From assembly GCF_016907655.1 (NCBI RefSeq), contig NZ_JAFBCL010000001.1, positions 5,862,001 through 5,926,000 on the forward strand: a stretch of DNA of 64,000 nt, given 5' to 3'. This document shows positions 21,572-29,824 of this stretch, piece after piece. Under the pieces are notes generated by a model. The model was not told the DNA's origin. It ran no database searches and worked only from the letters and a program-made list of their open reading frames with translations. Position 1 is the stretch's first letter. Every line of letters starts with the position of its first letter. The DNA comes from Saccharothrix algeriensis. Its GTDB lineage: Bacteria; Actinomycetota; Actinomycetes; Mycobacteriales; Pseudonocardiaceae. The translations under genes and the position numbers were made by a program.

Positions 21572-22534
21572 TCATGGCGAATCCGGTGGCCCCGGCGCCC
21601 TTTCCAGCACGGCGCCCGTCCACGAGGTGTAGGAACCCCACATCGCCAGGGGGCGGGCGGGCCGGTCCCCCGGGGGGTCGGCGAGCATCCGCTGGAGGGC
21701 GATGAAGATGTCCGCCGCGAAGCAGTGGCCCAGTTCCGGGGCGAACTCCGCGCGCAGCCTCGCCCGGGGCAGGGCGCATGTCCGGTGCTGCAACTCCATC
21801 ACGGACGGGGCCAGGTTGTTGGTCAGGAAGTCCGTGATGTCGTCGGCCCCCGCGCCCGCGGCGGCCCGCGCGGCGCGCGCCGTGGCGCCGATGGCGCGCA
21901 GTTGCGCGCGCAGGCGGTAACCCTTGCGCTCCGGGGGTTCGGGCAGCGACAGGGCCAGCCGGTTGGTCTGGGCGCAGCCGAGCAGCCGGTAGCCGTCCCC
22001 GGCGGGGTGCCGGCTGACCAGGCAGCTGGCGGCGGCGTCGCTCGACACGGCCCGGCCGTTGCGGTGCACCCGCTCCCGGTCCGACTCCACGAGGTCCGCG
22101 GTCACCACCAGGACGCTGCCGCCGGGGAACAGGTTCAGCAGCGCGGAGGCGACGGTGACGGCGCTGCCCCCGCCCGCGCAGGCGTTGAGGCTGACACCGA
22201 ACAGCGGCAGGTCGACCAGGCGCGGGTCCGCCATGAGCACTCCCTCGAACCCCTGGGAGATGTGCCAGTCGAACCGCCCGCCGGCGATGACGACCGCCTG
22301 CGGCCCGCTGCCGTCCGGCGCCGCCCGCAAGGTCTCCTCGATGGCCGCGGCAGCCAGTGACCAGACCGGTCCGGTGGCCTTGTGGACGGTGCGCAGGCCC
22401 TCGGCGAGCAGCCGGTCCCGCTCCCCGTCCGCCAACCACGGCGCCTCCGCGACGGCGACCGGCTCGCCCAGGGCGTGGCCGAAGGACGTGAGGTGGACCG
22501 GTGGGTCGGACCGGTTGTGCAGGGTGACGGTCAT
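21572..22534 (-). CDS. KAS III-like (thiolase superfamily) protein, biosynthetic
   Basis: A 320-residue member of the 3-oxoacyl-ACP synthase III family. The catalytic residues are in place: Cys119 in LNACAGGG, His in LGHCFAAD near residue 280, and an Asn in LTNN near residue 240. The N-terminal half diverges from housekeeping FabH. In secondary metabolism such proteins either start fatty-acyl chains or act as acyltransferases between carrier proteins and small molecules (CerJ type). It lies between the dikinase gene (9-base gap, GAGAGG about 12 bases before the ATG) and the NRPS genes, so it belongs to the assembly-line operon. A second protein of the same kind, with the same GHCFAAD block, is encoded at 25948-26829. 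The acyl donor cannot be read from sequence. Confidence 0.85.
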   Translation of the reverse strand: MTVTLHNRSDPPVHLTSFGHALGEPVAVAEAPWLADGERDRLLAEGLRTVHKATGPVWSLAAAAIEETLRAAPDGSGPQAVVIAGGRFDWHISQGFEGVLMADPRLVDLPLFGVSLNACAGGGSAVTVASALLNLFPGGSVLVVTADLVESDRERVHRNGRAVSSDAAASCLVSRHPAGDGYRLLGCAQTNRLALSLPEPPERKGYRLRAQLRAIGATARAARAAAGAGADDITDFLTNNLAPSVMELQHRTCALPRARLRAEFAPELGHCFAADIFIALQRMLADPPGDRPARPLAMWGSYTSWTGAVLERAPGPPDSP

Positions 22535-22543
22535 CGGGGCGGA

Positions 22544-24928
22544 TCACCTCTCCACCGGGGTGCGCGTGCTGCCGAGGTGGACGGCGCCCGCCGCGCCGTC
22601 CACGGTGACGATCTGGCCGTCCTTGAGCAGCTCGGTGCCCTGGCCGGTGCTGACGACGGCGGGTATCCCGTGCTCGCGGGCGATGATGGCCGGGTGCGAG
22701 AGCAACCCGCCCTTGTCGGTCACCAGGGCCCCGATCACCGGGAAGAGGACCGACCAGACCGGTGAGGTGACCGAGCAGACGAGCACGTCACCGGGCAGCA
22801 ACCGGCCGAAGTCCTTCTCGTCCAGGACGATCCTGGCCGGTCCGGTGTAGGTGCCGCGGGAGGCGGCCACACCGGTGAGCGTGTCGCCGTCGCCGTCGCC
22901 GCCGCCCGTCGGGTCGCCGAACTGCCTGCTGTTGGCCCACAGGAACGCGTTGGTGACCGTCCGGGTGTGCCACGGGGCCGCGTCCACCCGCGGCGGCGGC
23001 TCCCCGCCCAGGACCGGCGGGCCGGGGTGGGCCAGCACCCAGGCGCGCTCCCCCTTGGCGCGCAACACCTCCGCCTGCCGCTTCTCCCGCCCGGTCAACG
23101 CCGCGCAGGCCAGGGCCGGTTCGAGGAAGAACACGTCGTCGCGCTCGTCGATCAGCCCCTGCGCGGCCAGCCGCAGGCCCAGTTCGAGCGCCGCCCGCCG
23201 CGCGACGCCCAGCGGTGCGTGGATGGTGGGGAGCACGTTGTCCTCGCGCAGCGGGTACGCGCGGGCGGCCCGCTCGAAGTCCTTGTCGAACCGGGCCCGG
23301 TCCTTCGGGTCGCGCAGCAGGGAACGCGCCTCCTCCAGCGTCCGCTCGCGCAGCGCGGTCAGCTCCTCGGCGGTGGACACCGGTTCGTAGACCATCTCCA
23401 CCTGCCGGGCGACCAGGGCGTCCAGCAGGTGCGGCAGCTCCTCCAGGTTGGGCTTGGCCACCTCGTGGCTCAGGCTCCGGCAGCCGTACCCGCGCAGGAA
23501 CTCCGCGAACGCCGTCGCGTAGGCGGCGTCGTCCGGCGCCGCGGCGAGGGCGGCGAGTTCCCGCACCGGCTCGGTCGACATCGGCGACAGGCCCGACAGC
23601 AGCTCGAAGACCTTGCTGTCCGGCCAGCCGAGCAGTTGCTCGCAGGTGCCGGACAGCTCGGCCAGCGAGACCGCGATCGCGCCGTGCAGGTTGAGGTGCC
23701 GCCTGATGCCCTCGGCGGTGAGCGCCACCGTGGCGGCGACGTGGGCGGCCAGTTCGGCGTCGGTGAGCCCGGTCAGCTCGACCTCGCGCAGCGCGGCGAT
23801 CCGCCGCTGCAGGTCGGCGCGCCACTCGCCGTGCCAGCGGTCCAGCAGCCTGCCCGCCAGGTCGGAGCCGACCGCTCGGGCGCTGCTGCGGACCCGGCGG
23901 CGCAGCCTCGGCAGCACGCGGAAGGCGATCCGCATCGCCCAGGTGGGCAGGGCCAGGGTCCGCCTGCCGCCGGGCGGCAGCAGGCGCAGGTACTCCCACC
24001 CGCCGAACTCGCGGATGTCGATGCCCTCGAAGAACGTGCCGAAGTCGTCGCACACCTGGCGCAGCACCGGCACCCGGCACGTCCACAGCGCGCGGCTGTA
24101 CGGGGTCCACGGGAACGGGCCCAGGTGGCTGTCCTCCCGGAACCAGGCGCCGGGCGGCGGGTCGGCGGGGGGCGGGGGCACGGGCTCGACCGCGGGCGCG
24201 GCCGGGCCGGTGATCCGGCGGGCCTGCAGCAGCGCCACCCCGTCCGCGGACAGCGCCCACTCGATGTCCTGGGGCGCCCCGCTCCACCGGGCGACCCGCC
24301 GGGCCAGCTCGGCGACCTGGGCGGCCTGCCCGTCGGTGAGCACCTGCTTGTCGACCGTGCGGCCGGGGGCGCCGTCGGGGCGCGCGCGCCACTCCTCCGG
24401 CGAGACCGTCCCGCTGACCAGGCTGTCGGCCAACCCGCGGACCGCCTCGATCACGACGGCGTCCCGTTCCCCGGTCACCGGGTCGGTGGTGAACGCGACG
24501 CCCGCGGCGAGCGCCGGGACCATCGGCTGCACCAGCACCGCCATCGGGCTGGCGGCGTCCCCGGCGCCCGCCGAGGCCCAGCACCGCTCGACGGCCTCCA
24601 GCACGGACTCCACGTCGGTGACGTTGAGGACGGTGGTGTAGGCCCCGGCCCGGGACTCGGTGTCCAGGTCCTCGTCGACGCTGGAACTCCGCACGGCCAG
24701 CGACGCGGCGCCCAGGGCCGCGACGGCCCGGCGCACCGCGTCCGCGACGGCGGAGGTCGGGGTCGGGAGCCCGGTTCCCGCCCGGGACGCGCGGAACGCT
24801 TCGGTGGTGATCACGACGCCGTCCGGCACCGGGAACCCCGCCCGCACCAGTTCGGCCAACCGCGCGGCCTTCCGCCCGGCATCGCGCTGTTCGGTCGCGT
24901 CGCGCAGCGCACTGACGTATTCGGTCAT
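22544..24928 (-). CDS. PEP synthase / rifampin phosphotransferase-like dikinase
   Basis: A 794-residue protein with the three-part layout of the rifampin phosphotransferase (RPH) group: an ATP-grasp (PPDK_N) domain in residues about 1-290 (for example AVRSSSVDED, then VQPMVPALAAGVAFT), a long central helical domain of about 400 residues, and a C-terminal swivelling domain with the phospho-histidine motif GGLLSHPAIIARE (His near residue 745). Enzymes of this group split ATP into AMP, phosphate and a phospho-His that is passed to pyruvate, water or a drug hydroxyl. The central domain is the substrate-binding part in RPH and differs between members. In this setting it may phosphorylate the product or an intermediate, either for self-protection or as an activation step. 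ATG 24928 is preceded by GGAGG; it is the first gene of the operon. Confidence 0.85.
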   Translation of the reverse strand: MTEYVSALRDATEQRDAGRKAARLAELVRAGFPVPDGVVITTEAFRASRAGTGLPTPTSAVADAVRRAVAALGAASLAVRSSSVDEDLDTESRAGAYTTVLNVTDVESVLEAVERCWASAGAGDAASPMAVLVQPMVPALAAGVAFTTDPVTGERDAVVIEAVRGLADSLVSGTVSPEEWRARPDGAPGRTVDKQVLTDGQAAQVAELARRVARWSGAPQDIEWALSADGVALLQARRITGPAAPAVEPVPPPPADPPPGAWFREDSHLGPFPWTPYSRALWTCRVPVLRQVCDDFGTFFEGIDIREFGGWEYLRLLPPGGRRTLALPTWAMRIAFRVLPRLRRRVRSSARAVGSDLAGRLLDRWHGEWRADLQRRIAALREVELTGLTDAELAAHVAATVALTAEGIRRHLNLHGAIAVSLAELSGTCEQLLGWPDSKVFELLSGLSPMSTEPVRELAALAAAPDDAAYATAFAEFLRGYGCRSLSHEVAKPNLEELPHLLDALVARQVEMVYEPVSTAEELTALRERTLEEARSLLRDPKDRARFDKDFERAARAYPLREDNVLPTIHAPLGVARRAALELGLRLAAQGLIDERDDVFFLEPALACAALTGREKRQAEVLRAKGERAWVLAHPGPPVLGGEPPPRVDAAPWHTRTVTNAFLWANSRQFGDPTGGGDGDGDTLTGVAASRGTYTGPARIVLDEKDFGRLLPGDVLVCSVTSPVWSVLFPVIGALVTDKGGLLSHPAIIAREHGIPAVVSTGQGTELLKDGQIVTVDGAAGAVHLGSTRTPVER

Positions 24929-25686
24929 CCAGCCTCCGCCACCCAGGTGCGCCTGCTCGTGCCCGGCTGCCGACAAGGGCTCTCGATTCCGGGCCCCGGA
25001 AGGCGATGGGGGACGATCCTCACCGAGGCCCTGCTTAATGTCAACAGTCGTAGACGCAGCGATCGGTTCGGTTGTCCGAACGGTGTGGACAGTCCTTGGC
25101 AACAAATGGACATAGCCGGCCACGTCGTCCTGTTGTACGGTGATCGTCAACCACTGTAGATCCAGCGACGCTCAAGACGCTCTGCGGCAAGGGGTCCGAT
25201 CGACAACCTTGGCCGACGGGCGGTGGACCACCCGGCTCGTTCGACGTGGCGGTAGCGGATGGCACAGGCGGCGCGGCCGGTGGGGCCTCGCGGATCGCGA
25301 ACGGGACTCCCCGCGGGAACGGCCGCTCCCGCGGGTCGACCGGGGTGGCCCGCGGCGGGAACCGCCCGTCCCACCCGCACACTGCCCACGCGGGACATGC
25401 CCGACACCACTGCTCCGGCCCCGGTGCCAGGACGTCTCAGCGCTCCTCGCGGGGCAGTGCCGCGGAACAGGTCCGTCGTCCGGTGGCGCGCGACTCCACC
25501 GCCACGGGCCGGACCCGCCGAACGGGCCCGACCCGAACGCGGTCAGAATCCGCAGCAGACTCCTCGGGACGTGCGCACAGCCGATCTCCCTTCCTCCGGA
25601 AGCGACCCCGATCATAGGGCGGGACGACCGGCGGCGCAGGGCTCCGATCCCGTTATGGTGGCGGCAATCCGTCGGAGGGGGTGGAC
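24929..25686. other. Intergenic region between divergent genes, no convincing gene
   Basis: A 758-base stretch between the dikinase operon (minus) and the carrier-protein gene (plus). Open frames here have no codon-position GC signature of coding sequence and no family likeness. Apart from the minus-strand promoter at 25016-25044 there is a short inverted repeat, TGTCC (25073-25077) and GGACA (25087-25091), which could be part of an operator but is weak. Nothing else was recognised. Confidence 0.6.
25016..25044 (-). promoter_or_regulatory. Candidate promoter of the NRPS/PKS operon
   Basis: On the minus strand TTGACA (25044-25039) is followed after exactly 17 bases by GAGGAT (25021-25016), a fair match to the actinobacterial housekeeping consensus TTGACN-17/18-TANNNT apart from the first base of the -10. 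The predicted start would leave a leader of about 80 bases before the dikinase ATG at 24928. Confidence 0.5.
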
Positions 25687-25932
25687 ATGGCCGATGACGC
25701 GGGCGCGGTTGCCGATGCGGCGCTGGACCTCATCGCGGGCTCGATGGGCCTGCCGGGCGTGCGGCCCGAGCAGCCGGTGGCCGGGTTGCACGTGGACTCG
25801 GTGACCCTGCTGCGGGTGGTGGAGGCACTGCAGGAGCGCTTCGACATCACCGTCGACGTGGTCGACGTCTTCTCCGCCGAGGTGGTCGGGGACCTGGTGC
25901 GGCTGGTCGAGGAGGCCGTCGCCGCCCGCTGA
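25687..25932 (+). CDS. Stand-alone acyl/peptidyl carrier protein
   Basis: An 81-residue carrier protein with the phosphopantetheine serine in GLHVDSVTLLRV (Ser38). ATG 25687 is chosen over the in-frame GTG at 25681 because GGAGGG ends 7 bases before the ATG but would abut the GTG. It is encoded alone on the plus strand, tail to tail with the KAS III-like gene at 25948-26829, and the two stop codons are the ends of one hairpin. Likely partners are the stand-alone adenylation enzyme (27903-29546) and the KAS III-like protein, which together would load and transfer an amino acid; that link is inferred from position only. Confidence 0.88.
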   Translation: MADDAGAVADAALDLIAGSMGLPGVRPEQPVAGLHVDSVTLLRVVEALQERFDITVDVVDVFSAEVVGDLVRLVEEAVAAR

Positions 25933-25950
25933 CGGCGGTCGTGGCCGTCA
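25930..25950. terminator. Hairpin joining two convergent stop codons
   Basis: TGACGGC (25930-25936), a 7-base loop, then GCCGTCA (25944-25950): a perfect 7-bp stem whose outer ends are the TGA of the carrier gene and, on the other strand, the TGA of the KAS III-like gene. Symmetry suits a bidirectional terminator. There is no U-tract, as is usual in actinomycetes. Confidence 0.6.
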
Positions 25951-26829
25951 GGCCCGGTAACCCAGCAGCGCCGCCGACATGGTGGTGTCGCTCGACATCA
26001 GCGCCAGCACGGTGTCGCCGTCGGCGAGGTCGGGGCGGCGCGCGAGGTGGTCGAGGTTGAGCAGGGCGTCCGCGGCGAAGCAGTGGCCGACCTCTCCGGC
26101 GACACCGGGGTCGAGCCGCCGCACCGGGAACGAGGCTGCCATCGCCAACAGGTTCCGGGTGGCGCTGCCGAAGTTCGGGGTGAGCAGGTGGGTCGTGCCG
26201 CCCGGGCGGATCAGCTCGGCGACGACGGAGCGGGTGGTGGTCAGGATCGCCCTGGCGTGGGCCATCCCGCCGGCCTCGGCGCCCGCCTGCCAGGAGCGGG
26301 TCGCGGTGCCCAGCAGGACGAACGCCGGGCCGCTCGGCTCGGCGGTGACCAAGCAGGACGCCGCGCCGTCGCTGAGGACGGTCGTGCTCAGCGCCGGGAC
26401 GCGGGTCCCCGACGGCACGCGGTCGGCGGTGACCACGAGCACGGCCTTCGCCGCCCTCGCGCGCACGAGCGCCGAGGCCAGGTCCCAGCCCGCGGCCAGG
26501 TTCGCGCACGCCGATCCGCCCGCGAACAACGTCCTGGTGCCGTGCCGGCCGGTCCGCGCCCGGTAGGCCAGCAACCACTCGGTCGGCGTCGGGGCCTCCA
26601 CGGTGTCGGTGCACACCACGATGGCGTCGAGGTCCAGGTCCGCCGGGGTGACGGCGGCGGCCAGCGCGACGGTGTCCTCTTCCGACACCCGGGCGGTGGT
26701 GATGCCCTGCTCGGTCAGCGCCGCCAGGTTCTCGCGCACGCGCGGGTCGTCCAACTCGGTGAGGGGCACCGGCGCGCCCAGGCGCTGTGCCATCGGCACG
26801 ACGGATACCGGTCGGGGGTCGTCACCCAT
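25948..26829 (-). CDS. Second KAS III-like (thiolase superfamily) protein
   Basis: A 293-residue protein of the KAS III fold. Catalytic candidates are Cys108 in GGSACANLA, His in VGHCFAADALL and Asn in LTPNFGS. It shares the GHCFAAD block and overall length with the protein at 21572-22534, so the two are likely paralogues. ATG 26829 is chosen because AGGAGG lies about 12 bases upstream; an ATG at 26898 would add 23 Arg/Pro-rich residues without likeness. The neighbouring carrier protein, adenylation enzyme and PLP enzyme suggest it moves or condenses an aminoacyl or acyl group held on that carrier. Whether it makes a C-C, ester or amide bond cannot be told. Confidence 0.82.
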   Translation of the reverse strand: MGDDPRPVSVVPMAQRLGAPVPLTELDDPRVRENLAALTEQGITTARVSEEDTVALAAAVTPADLDLDAIVVCTDTVEAPTPTEWLLAYRARTGRHGTRTLFAGGSACANLAAGWDLASALVRARAAKAVLVVTADRVPSGTRVPALSTTVLSDGAASCLVTAEPSGPAFVLLGTATRSWQAGAEAGGMAHARAILTTTRSVVAELIRPGGTTHLLTPNFGSATRNLLAMAASFPVRRLDPGVAGEVGHCFAADALLNLDHLARRPDLADGDTVLALMSSDTTMSAALLGYRA

Positions 26830-26931
26830 GTCGCTTCCCGTCCTCCTTCTCGACTTCGTGGGCGCGGGCCCGGTCGACCGGGTCGGGTCCGCCACCACCC
26901 GTTCCCGTCCGCAGGGGCCCGCTGAGCGGGG

Positions 26932-27903
26932 CTACGGCCACCGCGCGGGCTCGACGGCGGCGGGCCCGTAGTGGTCGACCACCCACTGGTCGTCGTAGAC
27001 GGTGTCCAGGTAGCGGTCGCCCAGGTCCGGGGAGATGGCGATCGACGACAGGGCGCGGTCGGGATCGTTGCGGGCGAGCCAGGTCAGGGCGCCGTGGACG
27101 ACCGTGCCGGTGGAGCCGCCCAGCAGGAACCCGCGCGCGGCCAAGGCCCGGCAGGTGCGGACGGTGTCGGCCTCGCTGATGTGGACCGCGTCGTGCACCG
27201 CGGACAGGTCGAGGGCGGGGGCCTGCTGGTGCGCGCCGAGCCCGGGGATCAGGCGGGGCGCGGGTGGGCCGCCGAAGTTGGCCGAGCCCACGGCGTCCAC
27301 CGCGACCACGCGGACCGAATCACCGTTGTCGCGGAACCAGCGGGCGCAGCCCATCAAGGTGCCGCCGGTGCCCGCGCCGACGAACAGCACGTCCAGGCCG
27401 GGGAAGCGCTTCCCGATGCCGGGTGCGGTGCCCTCGTAGTGGGCGATCCAGTTGGCCGGGTTCTCGTACTGGTTGAGCCACAGGTAGTGCGGGTTGTCCC
27501 GGCAGAGCCTGCGCACCCGCTCCTTGCGCGCGCCGAGCAGACCGCCGTCGGGGTGGGGGTCGGCGACGACCTCGACCTCGGCGCCCATGGCCCGCATCGC
27601 GCGGATGGTCGCCGGGTTGCAGCGGGTGTCGGTGACGCAGACGAACGGTATGCCGCGGCCGGCCGCCACCGCGCTGAGCGCGACCCCGAGGTTGCCCGAC
27701 GACGACTCGACGAGCACGGTGCCCTCGCGCAGGTCGCCGCTGCGCTCGGCGGCCGCGACGAGCGCCGCCGCCGTGCGCGTCTTCACCGAGCCGCCGAAGT
27801 TGAAGCCCTCGCAGCGCAGCAGCAGCCGCCTGCCGAGCGGGACGGCGAGGTCGATGTACACATCGGTGCCGGGCAACTCGTGCGGCCGGGACACGATGGA
27901 CAT
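26932..27903 (-). CDS. PLP-dependent cysteine synthase-family enzyme (SbnA-like), amino acid building block
   Basis: A 323-residue fold-type II PLP enzyme. Lys41 in GGSVKTRTA is the Schiff-base lysine, SSSGNLGVAL contacts the substrate carboxylate, and GAGTGGTLMG binds the PLP phosphate. The housekeeping SVKDR is SVKTR here. In siderophore and antibiotic clusters the SbnA/ZmaU/VioB group makes beta-substituted alanines, in particular the precursor of L-2,3-diaminopropionate. The start codon shares one base with the stop of the adenylation gene (TGATG), so loading and synthesis are tightly coupled. No SbnB-like ornithine cyclodeaminase partner is visible here, so the product could also be another beta-substituted alanine, or the nitrogen could come directly from ammonia. 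Confidence 0.8.
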   Translation of the reverse strand: MSIVSRPHELPGTDVYIDLAVPLGRRLLLRCEGFNFGGSVKTRTAAALVAAAERSGDLREGTVLVESSSGNLGVALSAVAAGRGIPFVCVTDTRCNPATIRAMRAMGAEVEVVADPHPDGGLLGARKERVRRLCRDNPHYLWLNQYENPANWIAHYEGTAPGIGKRFPGLDVLFVGAGTGGTLMGCARWFRDNGDSVRVVAVDAVGSANFGGPPAPRLIPGLGAHQQAPALDLSAVHDAVHISEADTVRTCRALAARGFLLGGSTGTVVHGALTWLARNDPDRALSSIAISPDLGDRYLDTVYDDQWVVDHYGPAAVEPARWP

Positions 27904-29546
27904 CAGGACTCCTGCGCCTTCCCACCGCCTGCGCGCAGCGCGCGGTGGTCGACCTTGCCGTTGCCGGTCAGCGGGAGTTCGGCGCACTCGTCCCACCGCC
28001 TGGGCACCAGCGCCTCCGGGAGGCGGGAGCGCAGGTAGGACTCCAGGTCCGCGGCGGGCACCGCCGCCCGGACGACGTAGTGCGCGGTCAGCCGCCGCCG
28101 TCCGCCCTCGTCGAGGGTCACCGCGCACTGGGCGACGTCCGGGTGCCTGCTGAGCACGGACTCGATCTCGTCCAGCTCCATCCGCACGCCGTCGAGCTTG
28201 ACCTGGCGGTCGGCGCGGCCGTGGTAGTGGACCACGCCGTCGACCACGCGGCCGAGGTCCCCGGTGCGGTACAGGCGCCCGGTGGGCGACGCCGGGTCGA
28301 ACGGGTCGCGGTGGAACGCCGCCGAAGTCGCCCGGGGATCACCGAGGTAGCCCAGGCCGACGGGCACGCCGCCGACGAAGACCTCGCCGATCGCTCCGGG
28401 CTCGGCCTGCGCCCACCCCTCGTCGGTGGGGACGAGGCAGTAGAGCGCGCAGTTCGCGATCGGGCGGCCGACCGGCAGCCGGGGCAGCCGGGTGTCGTCC
28501 GCGGTGACCTCGTGGTGGGTCACGTCGTCGGAGCACTCCGTGGGGCCGTACGCGTTGAGCAGCCTGGCCTCGGGCAGCGCGGTGATCGCGCGCTCGGCGA
28601 GCACCGGCTTCAGCTCCTCGCCGGTCGAGATCAGCCAGCGCAGCCCCGGCAGGCCGGGACCGCGGCCCAGCTCGTCGAGCAGCAGGCCGATGGCGGTGGG
28701 CACCAGTTCGACCACGGTGACACCGGAGTCGGCGAGCACCGCGCGCAGCTTCCGGGGGAAGCGGACCTCCGCGTCGGTGACCACGCGCAGGCTGCCGCCC
28801 ACGACGAGGGGCGCGAGCATCTGCCAGATCGAGATGTCGAAGACCGGCGGAGCGGTGAACGCCACCCGGTCGCGCTCGGTCAGGCCGAGGTCGGCGACCT
28901 TGGCCCACAGGTGGTTCGCCATGCCCGGCCACGCCACGACAGCCCCCTTGGGGCGGCCGGTCGTGCCGGAGGTGAAGATGACGTAGCGCGGATCGGCGTG
29001 CGCCACGTCCGCAAGCCCCCCGGTCCCGGCGCCATGGGCGCGCACGACCAGTTCGGTGTCCGTGTAGTCCACCCGCAGCGCGCACCGCCCGTGGTCGAGC
29101 ACATCCTCGACGCGCGCGTCCGGCCACTTCGGATCGATCGGCAGGTAGACGGCGCCGATCCGCTCGATCGTCAGGAAGAGCACGACGGTGGTGGCCGAGC
29201 GCGGACCGCTGCACCCCACCACCGCACCGGGCGCGCAGCCCTGCGCGCGCAGGCGTTCGGCGGTCGTGTCGACGGCTGCCACCAGCGCCGCGTAGCCGAG
29301 GGTCGTGTCGCCGGAGAGCACGGCCGGTCGGTCGGGATCGTTCGCGGCGACGAGGTCGACGGCGTCGACCACCCGGTGCAGGGGCGGGAAGTCGACCGGG
29401 TTGAGCAGGGCCACGACCGCACCGGGGTCACCCGCCACGGGCAGCTCGGCCAGCGGCGCGCCATCGAGTCGACGGCCCTGTTCACCGGACTCGTCGGTGC
29501 GCGCCCCGCCCCCTGTCCGACCCGGAACCGTCGGCGGTGCGTCCAA
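27903..29546 (-). CDS. Stand-alone NRPS adenylation enzyme
   Basis: A free-standing A domain of about 547 residues with no carrier or condensation domain. Core motifs are visible: FTSGTTGRPKG, NAYGPTE, YRTGDLG and the C-terminal catalytic Lys in LTGNGKVDHR. By alignment to GrsA the pocket residues read D-I-W-E-I-T-A-D-D-K: Asp235 marks an alpha-amino acid substrate, and the extra acidic residues (E, D, D) favour a side chain with an amino group. With the SbnA-like enzyme next door, 2,3-diaminopropionate is a plausible substrate (inference). It would load the free carrier at 25687-25932. The start is uncertain; TTG 29546 is preferred because GGGAGGA lies just before it, and no ATG occurs in frame nearby. 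Confidence 0.82.
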   Translation of the reverse strand: MDAPPTVPGRTGGGARTDESGEQGRRLDGAPLAELPVAGDPGAVVALLNPVDFPPLHRVVDAVDLVAANDPDRPAVLSGDTTLGYAALVAAVDTTAERLRAQGCAPGAVVGCSGPRSATTVVLFLTIERIGAVYLPIDPKWPDARVEDVLDHGRCALRVDYTDTELVVRAHGAGTGGLADVAHADPRYVIFTSGTTGRPKGAVVAWPGMANHLWAKVADLGLTERDRVAFTAPPVFDISIWQMLAPLVVGGSLRVVTDAEVRFPRKLRAVLADSGVTVVELVPTAIGLLLDELGRGPGLPGLRWLISTGEELKPVLAERAITALPEARLLNAYGPTECSDDVTHHEVTADDTRLPRLPVGRPIANCALYCLVPTDEGWAQAEPGAIGEVFVGGVPVGLGYLGDPRATSAAFHRDPFDPASPTGRLYRTGDLGRVVDGVVHYHGRADRQVKLDGVRMELDEIESVLSRHPDVAQCAVTLDEGGRRRLTAHYVVRAAVPAADLESYLRSRLPEALVPRRWDECAELPLTGNGKVDHRALRAGGGKAQES

Positions 29547-29824
29547 GGTTCCTCCCACGGGAGTGTCGTTGCCGCGGCACCACTTTCGGCACCTCTCGCG
29601 CACACTACTCAAGGAGCCGCCCTCTCCAACACCACTCGGGTTGGAATTTCCCAAGGTGTGGCGTCGCAGGTGGAGGTCGGCGGCAGCAGCCGGGCGCGTG
29701 CGGCGAGCTTGTCGCAGCGGGCGACCGCTGCGCGGTGCTGGTCGAGCAGGCCGATGCCGCGCTCGACGGCGCGGTGCTCTTCGCAGTCGGGCAGGTCGCG
29801 CGCCGACCTGCGCAGGACCGGTGG

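Noticed and set aside
25140..25615. Overlapping open frames on both strands in the gap before the carrier gene
   Set aside because: No family likeness, no RBS, Arg/Pro/Gly-rich in all frames; treated as non-coding.
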